64,000 bases of DNA, taken from the NCBI GenBank assembly GCA_033961575.1, contig CM066732.1:82912687-82976686 (forward strand), given 5' to 3'. The notes under the pieces are model-generated. The model did no database searches, was not told where the DNA came from, and worked only from the letters and a program-made list of their open reading frames with translations. Numbering within the stretch: the stretch's first letter is position 1; each line of letters opens with the position of its first letter. The translations under genes and the position numbers were made by a program. The DNA is from Aselliscus stoliczkanus (Eukaryota; Chordata; Mammalia; Chiroptera; Hipposideridae). Below, one piece after another: positions 12,882 through 25,109 of this stretch.

Positions 12882-13145
12882 AACAGGGTATCTCATTTAA
12901 TTTTATGGCCACCCTATGTTGATCTGTTTTGAGAATAGGAAAGAATCCCGAATGAGTAACTGGTTATTGCTTAAAAGGACAAAGCCATATAGAATCCTTA
13001 GGAGAAAAAGAATATTCCCAGGATTTGGAAAACATTCATACTAAGGGTCAATGTTCCTGATGAGAGTGTATTGCACTTTTTTATAGTTCTATTTTAGAAA
13101 TAACACATTCTAAGAATGAATTACTATATTTTACTGCTAAGTACT

Positions 13146-14640
13146 TGAACTCAATAAGAAAATGAACAACTCAATTTAAAAAATATGCAAAAGATATGAA
13201 CAGACACTTCATCAAAGAAGATATATAGATGGCAAATTAGCATATGAAAAGAAGCTCAACATCAAATGTCATTAGGGAATTTCAAATTAAAACAACGAGA
13301 TACTATTATACACCCATAAGAATAGCCAAAATCCAAAACACAACAATAAATGCTGGTGACTTGTGGATTAACAGGAACCCTCATTCACTGCTCGTGAGAA
13401 TACAAAATGGTGGAGGCACTTCAGAAGACAAATTTACAATTTCTTACAATAACTAAACATACTCTTACCATGTGATTCAGCAATTGTGCTCCTTTGTATT
13501 TACCAAAAGACTTGAAAATCTGGGTCCACACAAACATCTGCACACAAATGTTTATACCATCTTTATTCTTTTTTCTCCCTTTTTTAAATTTTTCAATTAT
13601 AGTTGACATTCAATATTATTTTATATTAGTTTCATGTACAGTATAGTGGTTAGACATTTATGTAATTTATGAAGTGCTCCCTTCAATAGGTCTAGCATCC
13701 ATTAGACACTATCAATAGCTTTTACAATATTATTGACTATATTCCCTATGTTATACTTTACATCCCCTTGACTATTTCTTAACTACTGATTTGTGCTTCT
13801 TAGTCTCTCACCTTTTCTACTTGGCCCCTCAACCCCCTTCCCATCTGGTAATCATCAGTTTATTCTCTATCTATGAGTCTGTTTCTGTTTTGATTTTGTT
13901 TGTTTATTTTGTTCTTTAGATTCCCCATATAAGTGAGATCATATGATATTTGTCTCTTTTTGTCTGACTTATTTCACTTAGCATAATACCCTCCAGGTCC
14001 AAACACGTTGTTGCAAATGGTATGATTTCATTTTTTTATGCTTTATTCTTAATTGTCAAAACTTTGAAACAATCTAGATGCCCTTCAGTAGGTGAATGGA
14101 TAAATTAACTGTGGTACAACCAGACAATGGAGCTATCAAACAATGAAAACACATGGAGGAAATTTAAATGCATATTACTAAGTGAAAAAAGCTAAATGAA
14201 AAGGCTACACAGTATATGATTCCAACGATATGACTTTCTGGAAAAGGCAAAACTATGGAGACAGTAAAAGAATCAATAGTTGCCAGGGATTGGGCAGAGG
14301 GAGGATTAAATAAGCAGAGCAGGATTTTTTAGAGCAATGAATCTACTCTGTAAAATAAAATAAGGTTGAATACATGTCATTATGCATTTGTTCAAACCCA
14401 TAGACTGTACACCACCAAGAGTGAACCCTAATATAAATTATGGACTTTGGGTGATAGTGATATGTCAAGAATAGGTTTGTTAATTATGACAACTGTACCA
14501 ATCTGGGGCAGGATTTTGACAATGAGGGAGGTTGGGCATATGTGGGGGCAGAAGGTATGTGGGAAATCTCTGTACTTTCAGCTCAAATTTTGCTATGAAC
14601 CTAAAACTGCTCTAAAATATAAAATCTCTTTTTCAAAAAG
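13146..14640 (+). mobile_element. old L1 (L1M-class) ORF2 3' end and 3' UTR, split by a younger L1
   Basis: 13146-13570 carries the end of ORF2 ('gacacttcatcaaagaagat', 'cataagaatagccaaaatcc', 'tgattcagcaattgtgctcc'). 14041-14640 carries the rest, including 'aggtgaatggataaattaac' and 'tagactgtacaccaccaaga', both L1M 3' UTR hallmarks. The interruption at 13571-14040 is an independent antisense L1. No frame is intact. Confidence 0.8.
13571..14040 (-). mobile_element. L1 3' end inserted antisense into the older L1
   Basis: Poly-T at the left (the antisense A tail) is followed by the reversed 3' UTR ('tttcatgtacagtatagtgg', 'catataagtgagatcatatg', 'tgtctgacttatttcactta'). The exact 10-bp repeat ctttattctt at 13561-13570 and 14041-14050 is the target-site duplication. 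The copy is 5'-truncated to about 470 bp. Confidence 0.92.
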
Positions 14641-15169
14641 TACTTTATTTACATATATGTGTATGTATATGTATATACACACACATTTTCATTTGCTAGA
14701 AGCATGGAAGCACATTTAAGAAATAAAAATTAAAATTGAGCTGCAACATGGGATAGGCAATTGGTTTGTTTTGTTTTTTTTTTGAGTAGACAGTTTTTTT
14801 TTAGATAATACTATATTTAAAATCCTAAACATATTTGGTGTTTAATTTATTCTTTGCCATAGTCAATGTTATAACAAACAAATCCTTAAGTGAATTTGGA
14901 GACCACAGAAACCATTTAAATGGAGATAATTGGTCTAACATATTTAGCTTAGTTCAATTTCAAAAATTCCATAATAATGACCTTAAAGGAATCAAATCTG
15001 GGATATTATAGCACCATTACCTATTTAAATTAACTTCTGAGAAGCACAGACCTTAAAGTTAAGCCAACCAGTTCACTTGAAAGTCTTTTAATTAAATGAC
15101 AAAAACTTTGAAAGTTGAAGAAAATTAGGCATACTTTATACCAGGAAAAATCTATTTGAACAGTATATT
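14641..15169. other. unassigned AT-rich sequence
   Basis: It begins with a short TATATG/ACAC low-complexity stretch at 14650-14690. No gene or recognisable element. Confidence 0.35.
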
Positions 15170-15640
15170 AGTTGGGACACTTTCAATTTCAAATGACAGA
15201 ATACCAACTCTAACTTGTCTAAGAAAAAGAAAAGGAGTCAGGAGATTTATACTGTTTCCTGGGAAGAACAGGTGTAGATCCAGATACTGGATTAGGTCTC
15301 CCTCTTCCTCTTTTCTGTGTCACTGACCTTACTGACTTCTTTCTCTCTCCCTCTCTCTCCCACTCCTTTTACTCTCTCCATCTCTGCTTATCTGAGTGGG
15401 TTTTTTCCCTCATTTTTTTCTATTGAGGATTTGATTTTTCCAAGTAGTACAGCACGGGCATGGCCTACAGTTCACTTCAGGCTCACAAAGACTGGATTAG
15501 CAGTACCAGAGAAAGGAGATGGCATTTATTTCCCAGGGTTTCTACATAAAATCCCAATGAAGTAATCTCATTGACTCAGCTAGCATCATCTGTCCATCTC
15601 TAGGCCAAAATCTGTGGGGGCTCCATTACAACCTCATTTG
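15170..15640. repeat. probable dispersed mammalian repeat, class uncertain
   Basis: The order 'tttcaaatgacagaatacc', 'ctaacttgtctaagaaaaag', a CT-rich core (15340-15400) and 'ggcccc/aggctcacaaag' resembles an old repeat that in other mammals reads as '...aactcaaactggcttaagcaaa...'. The identification is weak. The 82-codon open frame over the CT-rich core is compositional. Confidence 0.3.
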
Positions 15641-18600
15641 CATAGAAGAGAAAGTGCTCCAAATGAAGAGAGCAGAGATGGGAAAAAAGGAGTGGGGAGG
15701 GAAACTGAGAAGACAACAGTTTGATTAATATATTTAATTTGGTTAACTTTGATTAATGTATTTAATAGAAAATAATGTTGTTTTAAAAACAAAAGTCATG
15801 GGATTAAAATTATATTTCTATAGGGAAATCCAGAAAGAAGTTATTTCTAGAAACTGATAATGAAGATGTAGAATAGATTAGCCAATCATATGATACTGAG
15901 TGCTTCAGGAAGTATTTTCTTGCAAACTAAATATGGCTGACATTTTCCTTTATTATTAACTATACTTTCCTGTCAAGATGAGGTTCAATCTGCAGTGGCC
16001 TGTTTAGATTAAAAATAAGAAAGCTTTTTCACTTTGTGGCTATAATCAGTCTATAGAGCTTTGACTGATTGCATGACAAGTGACCATAGGTTAGAATTCA
16101 AAGTATTATCAGTAAATTATATTAAAATGTTCTCCAGGTAAATATAACAAAATGGTTTATTTTATTTCTGAGATGAAACCTAAAGTGAAATATAAATAGT
16201 TACCATCCATTCCATGGATAATTCAAGTTTTTAAAATCTTGTTTTCCACAATTAGATATATTGAAAGTGTGGAAGTTTGCCCAAATTAATTAACATTCCT
16301 TGTCTGTGTTAACATTTCAAAACTCAACATTATGGTAAATATTTAGATTTTAACAAAACTTTCCACTTCTTTAGAGTAGCCCTTTTCAGACAAGTTCCCT
16401 GGAGTCTTTTCTTTCATAAAAATATTGATTGCAACAGGCTTCTTCCGATAGAGTCTGCTCTGTTCAATTACATCCCAGTGAACATGACAAGAGAAGTTGT
16501 AAAATAAAATTCACCTTAAAGTCAATGATTTACTAAAGATTTGAAGAATAATGCTCCCCATCAGTATCTCCAAAATCCTAATTCATAACTCTGGAAAACA
16601 AACTTGACTTTGTTCCCAGTTTCATTCCCATATCCTATCTCAGTATAAGTCTAAACTCAGATGGCTTAGTGGTATCTCAGGTTCTAACTATGCCACCTCT
16701 AGCCCAGCTCACAAATATCCACCAATCCCTTTTCCTCCTGATGTTCCTGCAGTGCATTAACTATTCACTTATTTACACTATCATTAGGTTTGGTAAATAA
16801 CTTGGTGAGACAGGAGATTTTAGGCTAATGTTCCTCACTGTATACAGTCTTTTTCAGTGCTCTTAGTCACAATGTGAGTAAGAAGTCATTCCAACTGCAA
16901 TCAACTAGGAAGCACACACAGAGATTGACTTGACATATCTTGGCCATTCATACACGGAACTGAACAGCTCTCTGGTCTGGGATTGATTATAAGTAACATC
17001 TGAAGCAGGATTTTTCCAATGTGAAAGACTGTTTTTTTTCTGTAAGCTCTGGATCTTGATCTTGCTCTCCTAGGCCCCCAGAGGTTTGGTTCGTTTCTGG
17101 ACACCCAACTGCCAGTGTTAAATACATTCTGTTCTCATCTGTCTCCTGTTCAATTTTTTTGGTTACCTGAGTGCAACTCCTACACTCTCGCCTGTGCCTG
17201 CATTTTAATATTTTGACTTACTCTCCTTTTGAACCTGCTTTCCCTAAAGATTTTTCTTGTATCTGCGTTTATATCTACTTTCATTCAGCACATTTGGGCT
17301 TTTAGCTTCTATTCCCAGGCATATTCCTTCTCTGTTGGCCTCTTGACTGATATATGATACAACTAATGCAAAGGGAACAATATAGGGAAGAAGGGATCCT
17401 TCAATTAAACATTCTCTGTAGAGAGTCTACAAATGATATAAACATAGCTAAACAATCAAGAGTTGGTTGTATAGAGGGGTTGATTAATTATACCTAATCA
17501 TTCAGTTTTTTAATTATCTTTTTAATTATCTAAGACATTTCGATTTCTTCTGTGTTGTTTTTACTATGTAGCTTTTACCAATTCACTAAATCCAAATATT
17601 AACATTTCTTAAACCTGTGTCTAAAATAAGATTTAGAACTTTCAGTAATTTGCTCACCATTGTCAAATCAAGAGTTAAAACTGTAGAAATATTTCAAATC
17701 TAGATTTTCCAAATATTGAAATATTTTGTCATTCTTACGCTGAGGTTTAGAAGGGTGTAACGAGAAGAAAATAAATTGTCAACTTTTTCTGGAGCAGTGG
17801 GGGCAGAAGGTCAACTTATTGACATGAGTAGCTAAAACATTTCTTTAAATTATTATGATTCCCCTTTAGATAATTTGTACATTATCCACTCACCCAACTT
17901 TACCATTAAATGTGTAATTGTTTCTGGATGTTATATATAAAATACCTGCTTCAGTGACTATTTAAAATTCAGTGTAATAAGCAAAAACAATTTCATCCTT
18001 TGTCATTTTAGCATTTCACTACACTGACAAGAATATAAAGCACTGCAAAAATAAATAAAAAAACAGGATATCATTCATACCTGTGTCTTAATCTTATATC
18101 TTAAATCTATTCTTGTATCTTGAGTCAGTTCTTTCTTCTAGTTTAAGCTATTTGAGTATAGCTGCTTTGTTAGGTAGGATTTTTTCCAAGCTTCCTTTTT
18201 CAGTTGCTTTCCAAAGGTGCAAAAATAATCCTGTCACAACAGAGAAGAAGAGCTTATAAAGATGCTTTAAAAACCTTATCACCAGGAAACAGTGCACAGT
18301 GTATTGTATAATATAGTGTCTTAAAATACTTCTGCTTACCTCCTCATTGATGCTGCTACAATATTTACATAACACTGCTAACTAATTCTTCATTATGTAG
18401 GTTATTTATCCTTTCTCTTGGAGACTGTCTTCCCAGCACATTTAATATTATCAAATTGAAGCACTGTTTTTATTTCTACCTGCTGTTTAGCTGCAGTGTA
18501 TCCCTTCTCAGTTCTGGGTTGCACTGGTGGGTCAGGATTCATGTTTACTGCTCCTTGGGGTAAGAAATGAAAGAGTAGGAGATCTGTGGAAGGACAGAGT

Positions 18601-19689
18601 CTTGGCTAGCCATCAAAGCAAGTTGTTTATGTCTTCAGGATGGGTTCAGAACCAAAAAATAAAAAAAGAAAAAAAAAAGGACCTGTTTTGGTTCAGAGGA
18701 ATAGTTGTCTTGGGAGCAAAAAGCAAAAGTGGAAACTAATATTTCAGAAATTGCTTTAGTAGAAAGACATTTTTAGTGCAAGATATCTCAGAGGCTAGGG
18801 AAAATTATTTGAAGCATTAAATATTTTCAAGACCATCTGTGTTGAATACATTTTTAAACCCTAGGCTAGAAGTTTTTATTAACATTTCATGTTGAAGAGT
18901 TGATTCAAATAAGGAAAAAAAAAATTCCATAAGACCAAGAAACACTCCAAGGCAGACAGCATGTAGTGCACTTGTCTCTACCTAGCATCAACCTGAAGGT
19001 CAATGCACATGGACAAAGTCTTTGAGTTCCCTCTTTAACACTTCAAGACTCTGTTAAGCCTGATTTCCCACTGATCTTCTTGCACATGTATCTGCCAGTA
19101 TAGCAGTGCCTCTGGCCGAGATCACCTAGCTTCAAACACAGTTGTTGGTCCCATTCCACAAATAAGTCACCTCATCAAGCAGCAACTAACGATGTCCTGG
19201 CTCATACCCACACCCTAATCTCCTGGAGTTTAAACACACTGCTTCTCAAATGCATCACTCTTCCAGCAGCTAGGGAAATAAAACCTAGAGGTCACTTCTA
19301 AGCTAGATGTTTCCATATAATTTCTACCAATTCCCCAAGCAACCCCAAAGGTAGATATTTACAGTTACCAAGTTGCTGAATTGCTTTAGATTTTTTACAA
19401 ATAAAAAAATAAAATATCCAGGTTAACACTTTTATTTTCTCAGCTGAAATGATAAGCATCTAAAATTTTAGAGATTCTATAAACCTGTAGATTTTTCTTT
19501 ATGCACTAAACTTGGTTATGTATATATAGTGGCCATATACCTTTTTTCTCACTAAATAAAACAATAAAATCAGGGTGATCATGACTGTCAAATGAGCAAA
19601 TCAGACCTCAATGTATCTAAACAGCTAAATAATAAAGTTGTGTAATAATTAAGGTTTTGAATATATCTTACTAAAGTATAACCCTCTAA
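15641..19689. other. about 4 kb unassigned, no recognised gene
   Basis: No element with clear boundaries was recognised. A donor-like GTAAGC on the minus strand near 18344 lacks a pyrimidine-rich acceptor upstream. Open frames are below 80 codons with no recognisable domains. An A-rich stretch lies at 18655-18680. Confidence 0.35.
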
Positions 19690-19915
19690 AATAAAAACAA
19701 ATATTTACTGACTAACCAGTACAAACCTGACACTGAGCTGTGGGCATTCTCAAAGTTGTCTCTCGATTATGTGAGTAGGATTTTATCCTCCCTTAGAATG
19801 AGAAAAACAGCCTCCCAAAGACCAAGTGACTTCCAAAGGTTATTCAACCCATGACTGAGCTCCAATTCAGTTTTCCTTACTCCAGCCCCATGTTATTTCC
19901 ACTATATGATGCTGC
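19690..19915 (-). repeat. MIR SINE, antisense
   Basis: 'tgagtaggattttatcctcc', 'agaccaagtgacttccaaag', 'catgactgagctccaattca' and 'ttccactatatgatgctgc' follow the reversed MIR core order (normally '...cccaaggtcacacagct...'). Confidence 0.6.
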
Positions 19916-20020
19916 AACTCTTCATCTGAAAATTTAACCATCAAGACTACTACATCATTAATCTACAAACATGTTTTCATTCTACCCTATAAAACTTGCT
20001 GAATACAAAATGCTGTCTTC

Positions 20021-20120
20021 AGGCCGGCCGAGTGGCGCGGTGGTTAAGCGCTGGCTTGGGAAGTCCCTCGGTTCGGTCCCACATATGAGGGCCAGTGACA
20101 CTGCCGTCAAAAAAAAAAAG
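20021..20120 (+). mobile_element. tRNA-derived SINE with 14-bp target-site duplication
   Basis: It starts GGCCGGCCGAGTGGCGCGG and ends 'gagggccagtgacactgccg' plus A-rich tail. The perfect repeat aaaatgctgtcttc is at 20007-20020 and 20121-20134. Compared with its relatives it lacks several bases between 'cttgggaag' and 'cggttc'. RNA polymerase III-type A and B boxes are recognisable but not shown to be active. Confidence 0.95.
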
Positions 20121-20134
20121 AAAATGCTGTCTTC

Positions 20135-21464
20135 TGTTAAACTGCGTAATCTTGGACAGGGTTAGGATAAGGTTTGATCTATTGAAATAGATCTGATTAA
20201 AAACCTAAATCAAAATATAGAACTATGAGTTTGAAAAGCAAAAGTACAGTTTCCAGCTCATTGTAAATTCTGTTTTCAGCAAGAATGTTTTTAGATGATT
20301 TATAATGGAAAAATTTCAAATTACCTATTACAATAAAAATACCTGTACTTGATTATACTTAGTAGTTGTACATAAGCATATTTTAAACAACTTTGAGTGG
20401 ATGAACATGATTTAAAACTCTTTATACTAATTTCTGCCTGATATAGAGGACTTACAACAGACACACTAAGGAGACTTAACGAACTTCACAAGGATAAAAC
20501 TTACAACAGAGCGCTACCTTTAATGCAGAATTTTAAGTCTCATAGGGCATTAGTTTGAGTACATTAATGAGCTTTAAATTCTAAGTAGATTTAATGTATT
20601 TGGGGTTTTATTTTTTGTTTATCCATAATACAGAAGAGTATATTGTCCTATATGAAATTTTGTTAAACTGTACATAAGTCATTTTTATGATCCTGTAAAT
20701 AGCAGTACGTATTATACTGTGTTTATATGTTAAAAAATAATTTTGACGTAGTTCCACAATTTACAAGTAATACATTAGTTTAACTTCTGGACCAAAGAAT
20801 GGTATGCCAAAGGTGCTATCTGAAATGGGACATAACTGAATGACAACTATTCTGTTTAAGTGAAATTACTGACAGCTAATATTCCACAGGCTTAGCCATT
20901 TCAAGCTTTGTATCCCTATGTGATGTAAGTCATAATATAAACAAAATACACTTTATCCTTTCCCAATGATTCCCAGTGGGCATCTGCCAGCATTTTCTGT
21001 GTTAAGAAGCTTACCATTGTTCATTAAAAAAAAAAAAAAAAAGAAAAAGATCGAAGTAGGATAAAGAATACAGAAAAGGCAAACTACCTATAGATTTTTT
21101 TAAACATAGGGTTAATCATTTCCTGTATCTATCAATTACTCTAATCAGCAGATTACTTTATCACACACATACCCCATTTTATTTTCTTCCTTTTTATAAC
21201 TTGTGTCTTGGTTACCTGAGCCAATCCAAGTTTCAGGTCCTCTGAACATATTGGTTTTCCACTTATTTTTAGTTTAAAAATCCTCTTCAGCATTTTTCTA
21301 TGCTAGCAACTAGGTTCAGGTAAAGCTTATATTCCCTGTATAATCCAATAAAAAATAGCTTATGTGTATTTAATGTGCTTTATAAATCTTAATATTCTTA
21401 CCAATTCATTTGACCCTTCAAGTCCAGAAAAATATTTGGAAAGTTTATGTAACTTACACAGGTG
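20135..21464. other. unassigned sequence
   Basis: No gene. A poly-A run lies at 21026-21042 with no SINE or L1 body attached on either side. Confidence 0.35.
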
Positions 21465-21640
21465 TCATTCCCTTAACTGCAGTCCTGACTCTTGAACACT
21501 GCACGTTCCAGTGGGAAGGCTGCCCTACACTCATGGACAAATCAGTCTCCAAATCCCTGAGCCTTGCCTTCTTACCCATATAATGGAAATAACTGATATA
21601 TCTAAATCTTCTTCTGTATGCCTCCATTTTTCTTAGTCTC
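21465..21640 (+). repeat. MIR SINE
   Basis: 'tggacaaatcagtctccaaa', 'tccctgagccttgccttctt' and 'acccatataatggaaataac' correspond to the MIR core segment normally read as 'ggcaagtcacttaacctctctgagcctcag...'. Confidence 0.6.
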
Positions 21641-21971
21641 CCAGTCCCTCCTGAGCAGTTCGACATTCTACACAGTTTTTCAATTTCATTACTATCATAA
21701 GAATATTGTGTCTGTACCATTTGGAAATTCCTAATTCCATTTCGTTGGCTAATGAACCAAATCCAGCTCTATTTTAAACTATAATCAAAGCTGCATTATT
21801 GAAAAAAAATTACATAAACTATGAAAAAAACTTTGTTTGTTTTGATGATGGCAAAAGAAATCTGAAGTTATGAAGTTATTTCCATAGAGAAAAATTTTTT
21901 TAATGGTGAAAAATTAAGATGAAGAGAAAGAAACATTCAGACACAGATTGAAATTACACATTTTAATGACA

Positions 21972-21973
<2 letters not shown>

Positions 21974-22021
<48 letters not shown>
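21974..22021 (+). repeat. (TC)n microsatellite, about 24 units
   Basis: Uninterrupted TC dinucleotides end in CCCC. No coding context. Confidence 0.97.
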
Positions 22022-22023
<2 letters not shown>

Positions 22024-23246
22024 CATTTTTCCATAAGAACCAAGAAGCACAAAATTGATGATAATTCACATTTCATGGCCAAAATTATCACTGAACTGTG
22101 AAAGGGATAAACGGTAGTTGAATTCATCTATAAAAGAGAACATGCACATTAGAGAGAAGAAAGAGGTATAACCCCCAACAAATATTTAAGAGTGGCTAAG
22201 AAGTATAAAAATGATTTTGTAAAGACCAATAACCAGAATGTAGTGAGATTTGCCAAAAATGCTAAAGACACACAGAACAGGGTTTTGAAGTTATGTTTAG
22301 AGAAAATGAACATGTTGCTTCAGAGTAACATTTTTATAACACATGACAAAGAAAAAGCTTTATCACTCAACTTTTATTTTATTTCCATCTTCTCTGTCAA
22401 GGATAGCAAAAATAATGTTGGTAGGAGGAAATTGAAGCTCAAGAAATGTGAGATTGTAAGAAAGCAATTCTCTCCCTAAATGACTTTACATCGCTTGTCC
22501 CTGATGAATTATACCCCAAGTTATAAAAGAAACTTTCAAATAAGATTTCTGTATCATTGAACTATTTCTTGAGGCATTGTGAATAATCAGAAATAAAACC
22601 ACAATACTAGAGAAAGAAAAAACATTATGATCTCTGTTTAAATTAAAAATCAAAGGATTGTGTAAAATCTATAAAATTTGTGAGTTTAATCCAATTACAA
22701 ACTCCATTCAATGGGAAATTAAAATATTATAGCTATAACTTCCTCAAAATTAAAGGGCATCTGTAGATCCAGATGGGAAAGACAAAAGATAGGCAATTGA
22801 CAGAGATTTCAACATCTTTGACTCTGTGTTAATCTAAAAGTAGTTCATATTTCTCCAAAGGACACCAATTTGTAAGTAAAAAGAGATCACAGAAACAACA
22901 TAAAAATAGCTAGGTACTGCTTTAGAGAAAACATATGCATACTCACACACATACATACTCCACTGAATTGTTTCCTTTCTTCTATTAGAAAATCTCAAGA
23001 TTGCCTTCTCTTCCTTTCCTGAACTACATGTAGCGGATAGCTCCTGGATCCCAGGATGCTGTTCTTGCTATGAGTTAATGTGGCTCACTATGTAGGCTTC
23101 AGAAGTCTTTATACTCTTATTTTTTTAACCTACCTGGTAGACTTTGATGATCTGTTATGTATGTCTTTAGAAAAGACCAAAAGGTTCTTCATTTTCTCAT
23201 TCACAGATATCCCTAGTTGGCTTGACCTGCCAACATTCCAGATAAA
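22022..23246. other. unassigned AT-rich sequence
   Basis: The longest frame (22192-22479, 95 codons, lysine- and asparagine-rich) has no recognised motif. It could be a remnant of an ancient LINE, but I cannot support that. Confidence 0.3.
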
Positions 23247-23281
23247 TAAATATAAATATATATACATACATATATATGTAT

Positions 23282-23317
<36 letters not shown>

Positions 23318-23474
23318 TATATACATGTACATACATGCACATACATATTTATATAGTATATATATTTGTATTTATATATATTCACATATACATATTTACT
23401 TATTTATATATATATTTATATATATACATATTTACATATATATATATATATACACACTTATTTATACACATATA
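23247..23474. repeat. complex TA/CA microsatellite
   Basis: About 230 bp of interleaved (TA)n, (CA)n and TATT/TACA units. Long Tyr-Ile repeat frames on both strands are artefacts of it. The TA-rich stretch abuts two TA-targeting transposons. Confidence 0.93.
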
Positions 23475-23680
23475 CAGAGGGTGCCAAAAAAAGTATATAC
23501 ATTTTAAGAAAGGAAAAAAACTGTATTAAAATTGCAATACTCAATATATACACTGATAACAAAGGATGAATACAAGTCACATTTGACTTCTGCAATTACA
23601 AGAGGTGCTCATCAGCGTAATTTTAATAGTTTTTTCCTTTCTTGAAATGTATATACTCATACATTTTTTGGCAACCTTTT
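23475..23680. mobile_element. MITE with ~58-bp terminal inverted repeats (Tc1/mariner type)
   Basis: The left end (cagagggtgccaaaaaaagt onward) and right end (reverse complement of 'actcatacattttttggcaacc') form long imperfect inverted repeats that include 'aagaaaggaaaaaaact' and 'agttttttcctttctt'. TA dinucleotides flank both ends. The ~90-bp centre has no coding potential. This fits a non-autonomous mariner relative. Confidence 0.78.
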
Positions 23681-23706
23681 TATATACATATATGTATGTG
23701 GATATA

Positions 23707-24985
23707 TACAAAGTGTGATAAAAACATCCAGTGAATGTTTAAATTTTTAAAAAATGTATTACAGTAAAAGATACATTGCAATCAATCCCCCTTAAAATAC
23801 TCCCCGTCCACTCAAACACATTTATCCAATCTTTCTTGCCACCTTCTGAAGCAGTTCTAGAAATCTTCTTTCATCACTGTCTTTAGTTGCACTGTCATGG
23901 CTGCCTTGATGCCCTGAATCAATTCAAAGTGTTCACTTTTCATGGTCACTTTGATGTTGGGGAAGAGCCAATAGTCACACGGTGCCAGATCCAGTGAATA
24001 AAGTGGATGAGGATACACTGTAATGTTTTTATTTGACAGAAATTGGTGTACCAGAAGCAATGTGTGACACAAGTGTTCTCATGATGGACGATGAATCCGT
24101 TGGCCATTTCTCAGGCTGTTGTCTACACACATCATTTCTTAAACATCTAATAAGGCTTTATAATATTCAGAGTTCACCGTAGAGTTCCTAAGTACAAACT
24201 CAGCTTGCACAATTCCATCAAAATCAAAAAACAAAATTACTACCATGATGAATTCAACAGATCTTGATTTTTTGCTCAAGGAGAAGTAGGTGAATTCCAT
24301 TGAGAACTCTGAACCATGTCTCAGGATCATAACCGCAGACCCAAGTTTCATCTCCCATGATGACATGTCTTAAAAAGCTGAAACGTGAAGCAGCATGATC
24401 ACATAACTTCAGTGAAACTGACAAACACTGTTGCTTTTGTTCAACAGTCAAAACACATAAAACAAATTTCCCACTCACTCACCTCATGTTCAAATCTGTT
24501 AAAAATTCTTTGAATGGAATCATGAGATATGTTCATATATATCCTCAGAAGTTTCCCTAATAGTCAATTGCCTATTTGATTGAATCATTTCACCTACATT
24601 TTCAACATTTTCTTGGGTTTTTGATGTTGAAAAATGTCCCAATCTCTCCTCATTCTCAATTCACAACCATTATGAAATTGCTTGAACCACTTATAAATCA
24701 TTTTCATGGTCACTGCAGCATCACCATAAACTAATTTTAACATTTCATGTTTCTTTAGCACTTTTTTGCAGTTTGAAACAAAATTTTATGTTAATGTGTT
24801 GTTTGTGATCCATGATTCACTGCACACTCTTTACCGTAGCTCACACCTGACTGACTGCACCAAACAAGTTGAAACTTGTCATATACTGTTACTAAGGTTT
24901 GACATGCCACTTCCCATATTGAAGATCCCTGCCTTTCCATTCGATGGCACTCACCATCAGCATTCACCATATTTATTGTTCACAG

Positions 24986-24988
<3 letters not shown>
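23707..24988 (-). mobile_element. mariner transposon, full length but decayed
   Basis: The ends are inverted repeats of about 30 bp: 'aaagtgtgataaaaacatcc..gtgaatg' on the left and 'cattcaccatatttattgtt' on the right. A TA lies at the left edge. The total of about 1.28 kb is the usual length of an intact mariner. Transposase remnants occupy the minus strand between. The right end is followed directly by a (GT)n run, so the second TA cannot be placed exactly. Confidence 0.85.
23830..24780 (-). pseudogene. broken mariner transposase (D,D34D family)
   Basis: The family enzyme cuts and pastes the element at TA sites using three catalytic aspartates. The frame at 24254-24478 has VEQKQQCLSVS and GDETWVCGYDPETW, covering the first Asp and the family signature W-V-x-G-Y-D-P. 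The next frame (24139-24366) has FFDFDGIVQAEFV. The frame at 23857-24072 has HPLYSLDLAPCDYWLFP, containing the third Asp. The second catalytic motif (normally HHDN) reads HHEN near 24090 and is followed by a frameshift. With at least three frame breaks and that substitution it cannot make an active enzyme. The N-terminal DNA-binding part is poorly preserved. Confidence 0.88.

Positions 24989-25032
<44 letters not shown>
24989..25032 (+). repeat. (GT)22 microsatellite
   Basis: Perfect dinucleotide run immediately after the right end of the mariner. Confidence 0.97.
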
Positions 25033-25035
<3 letters not shown>

Positions 25036-25109
25036 ACCCTGAACGAAATTTAGGCCATCAGGCTGGGAGCCAGAAAACATAATGAGAGAGATATTCAAAG
25101 AACTGTTCA

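Noticed and set aside
18340..18375. Donor-like GTAAGC on the minus strand next to an ORF beginning MLCKYCSS
   Set aside because: No pyrimidine-rich acceptor at a sensible distance. The site is weaker than the one at 53480.
22192..22479. 95-codon Lys/Asn-rich ORF considered as an ancient LINE remnant or small gene
   Set aside because: Composition follows the AT-rich DNA, and no domain or ordered repeat match could be supported.
23080..23529. 149-codon plus-strand ORF, the longest plus-strand frame in the 23-kb area
   Set aside because: Most of it is Tyr/Ile/His repeats translated from the TA/CA microsatellite, and it ends inside the MITE.
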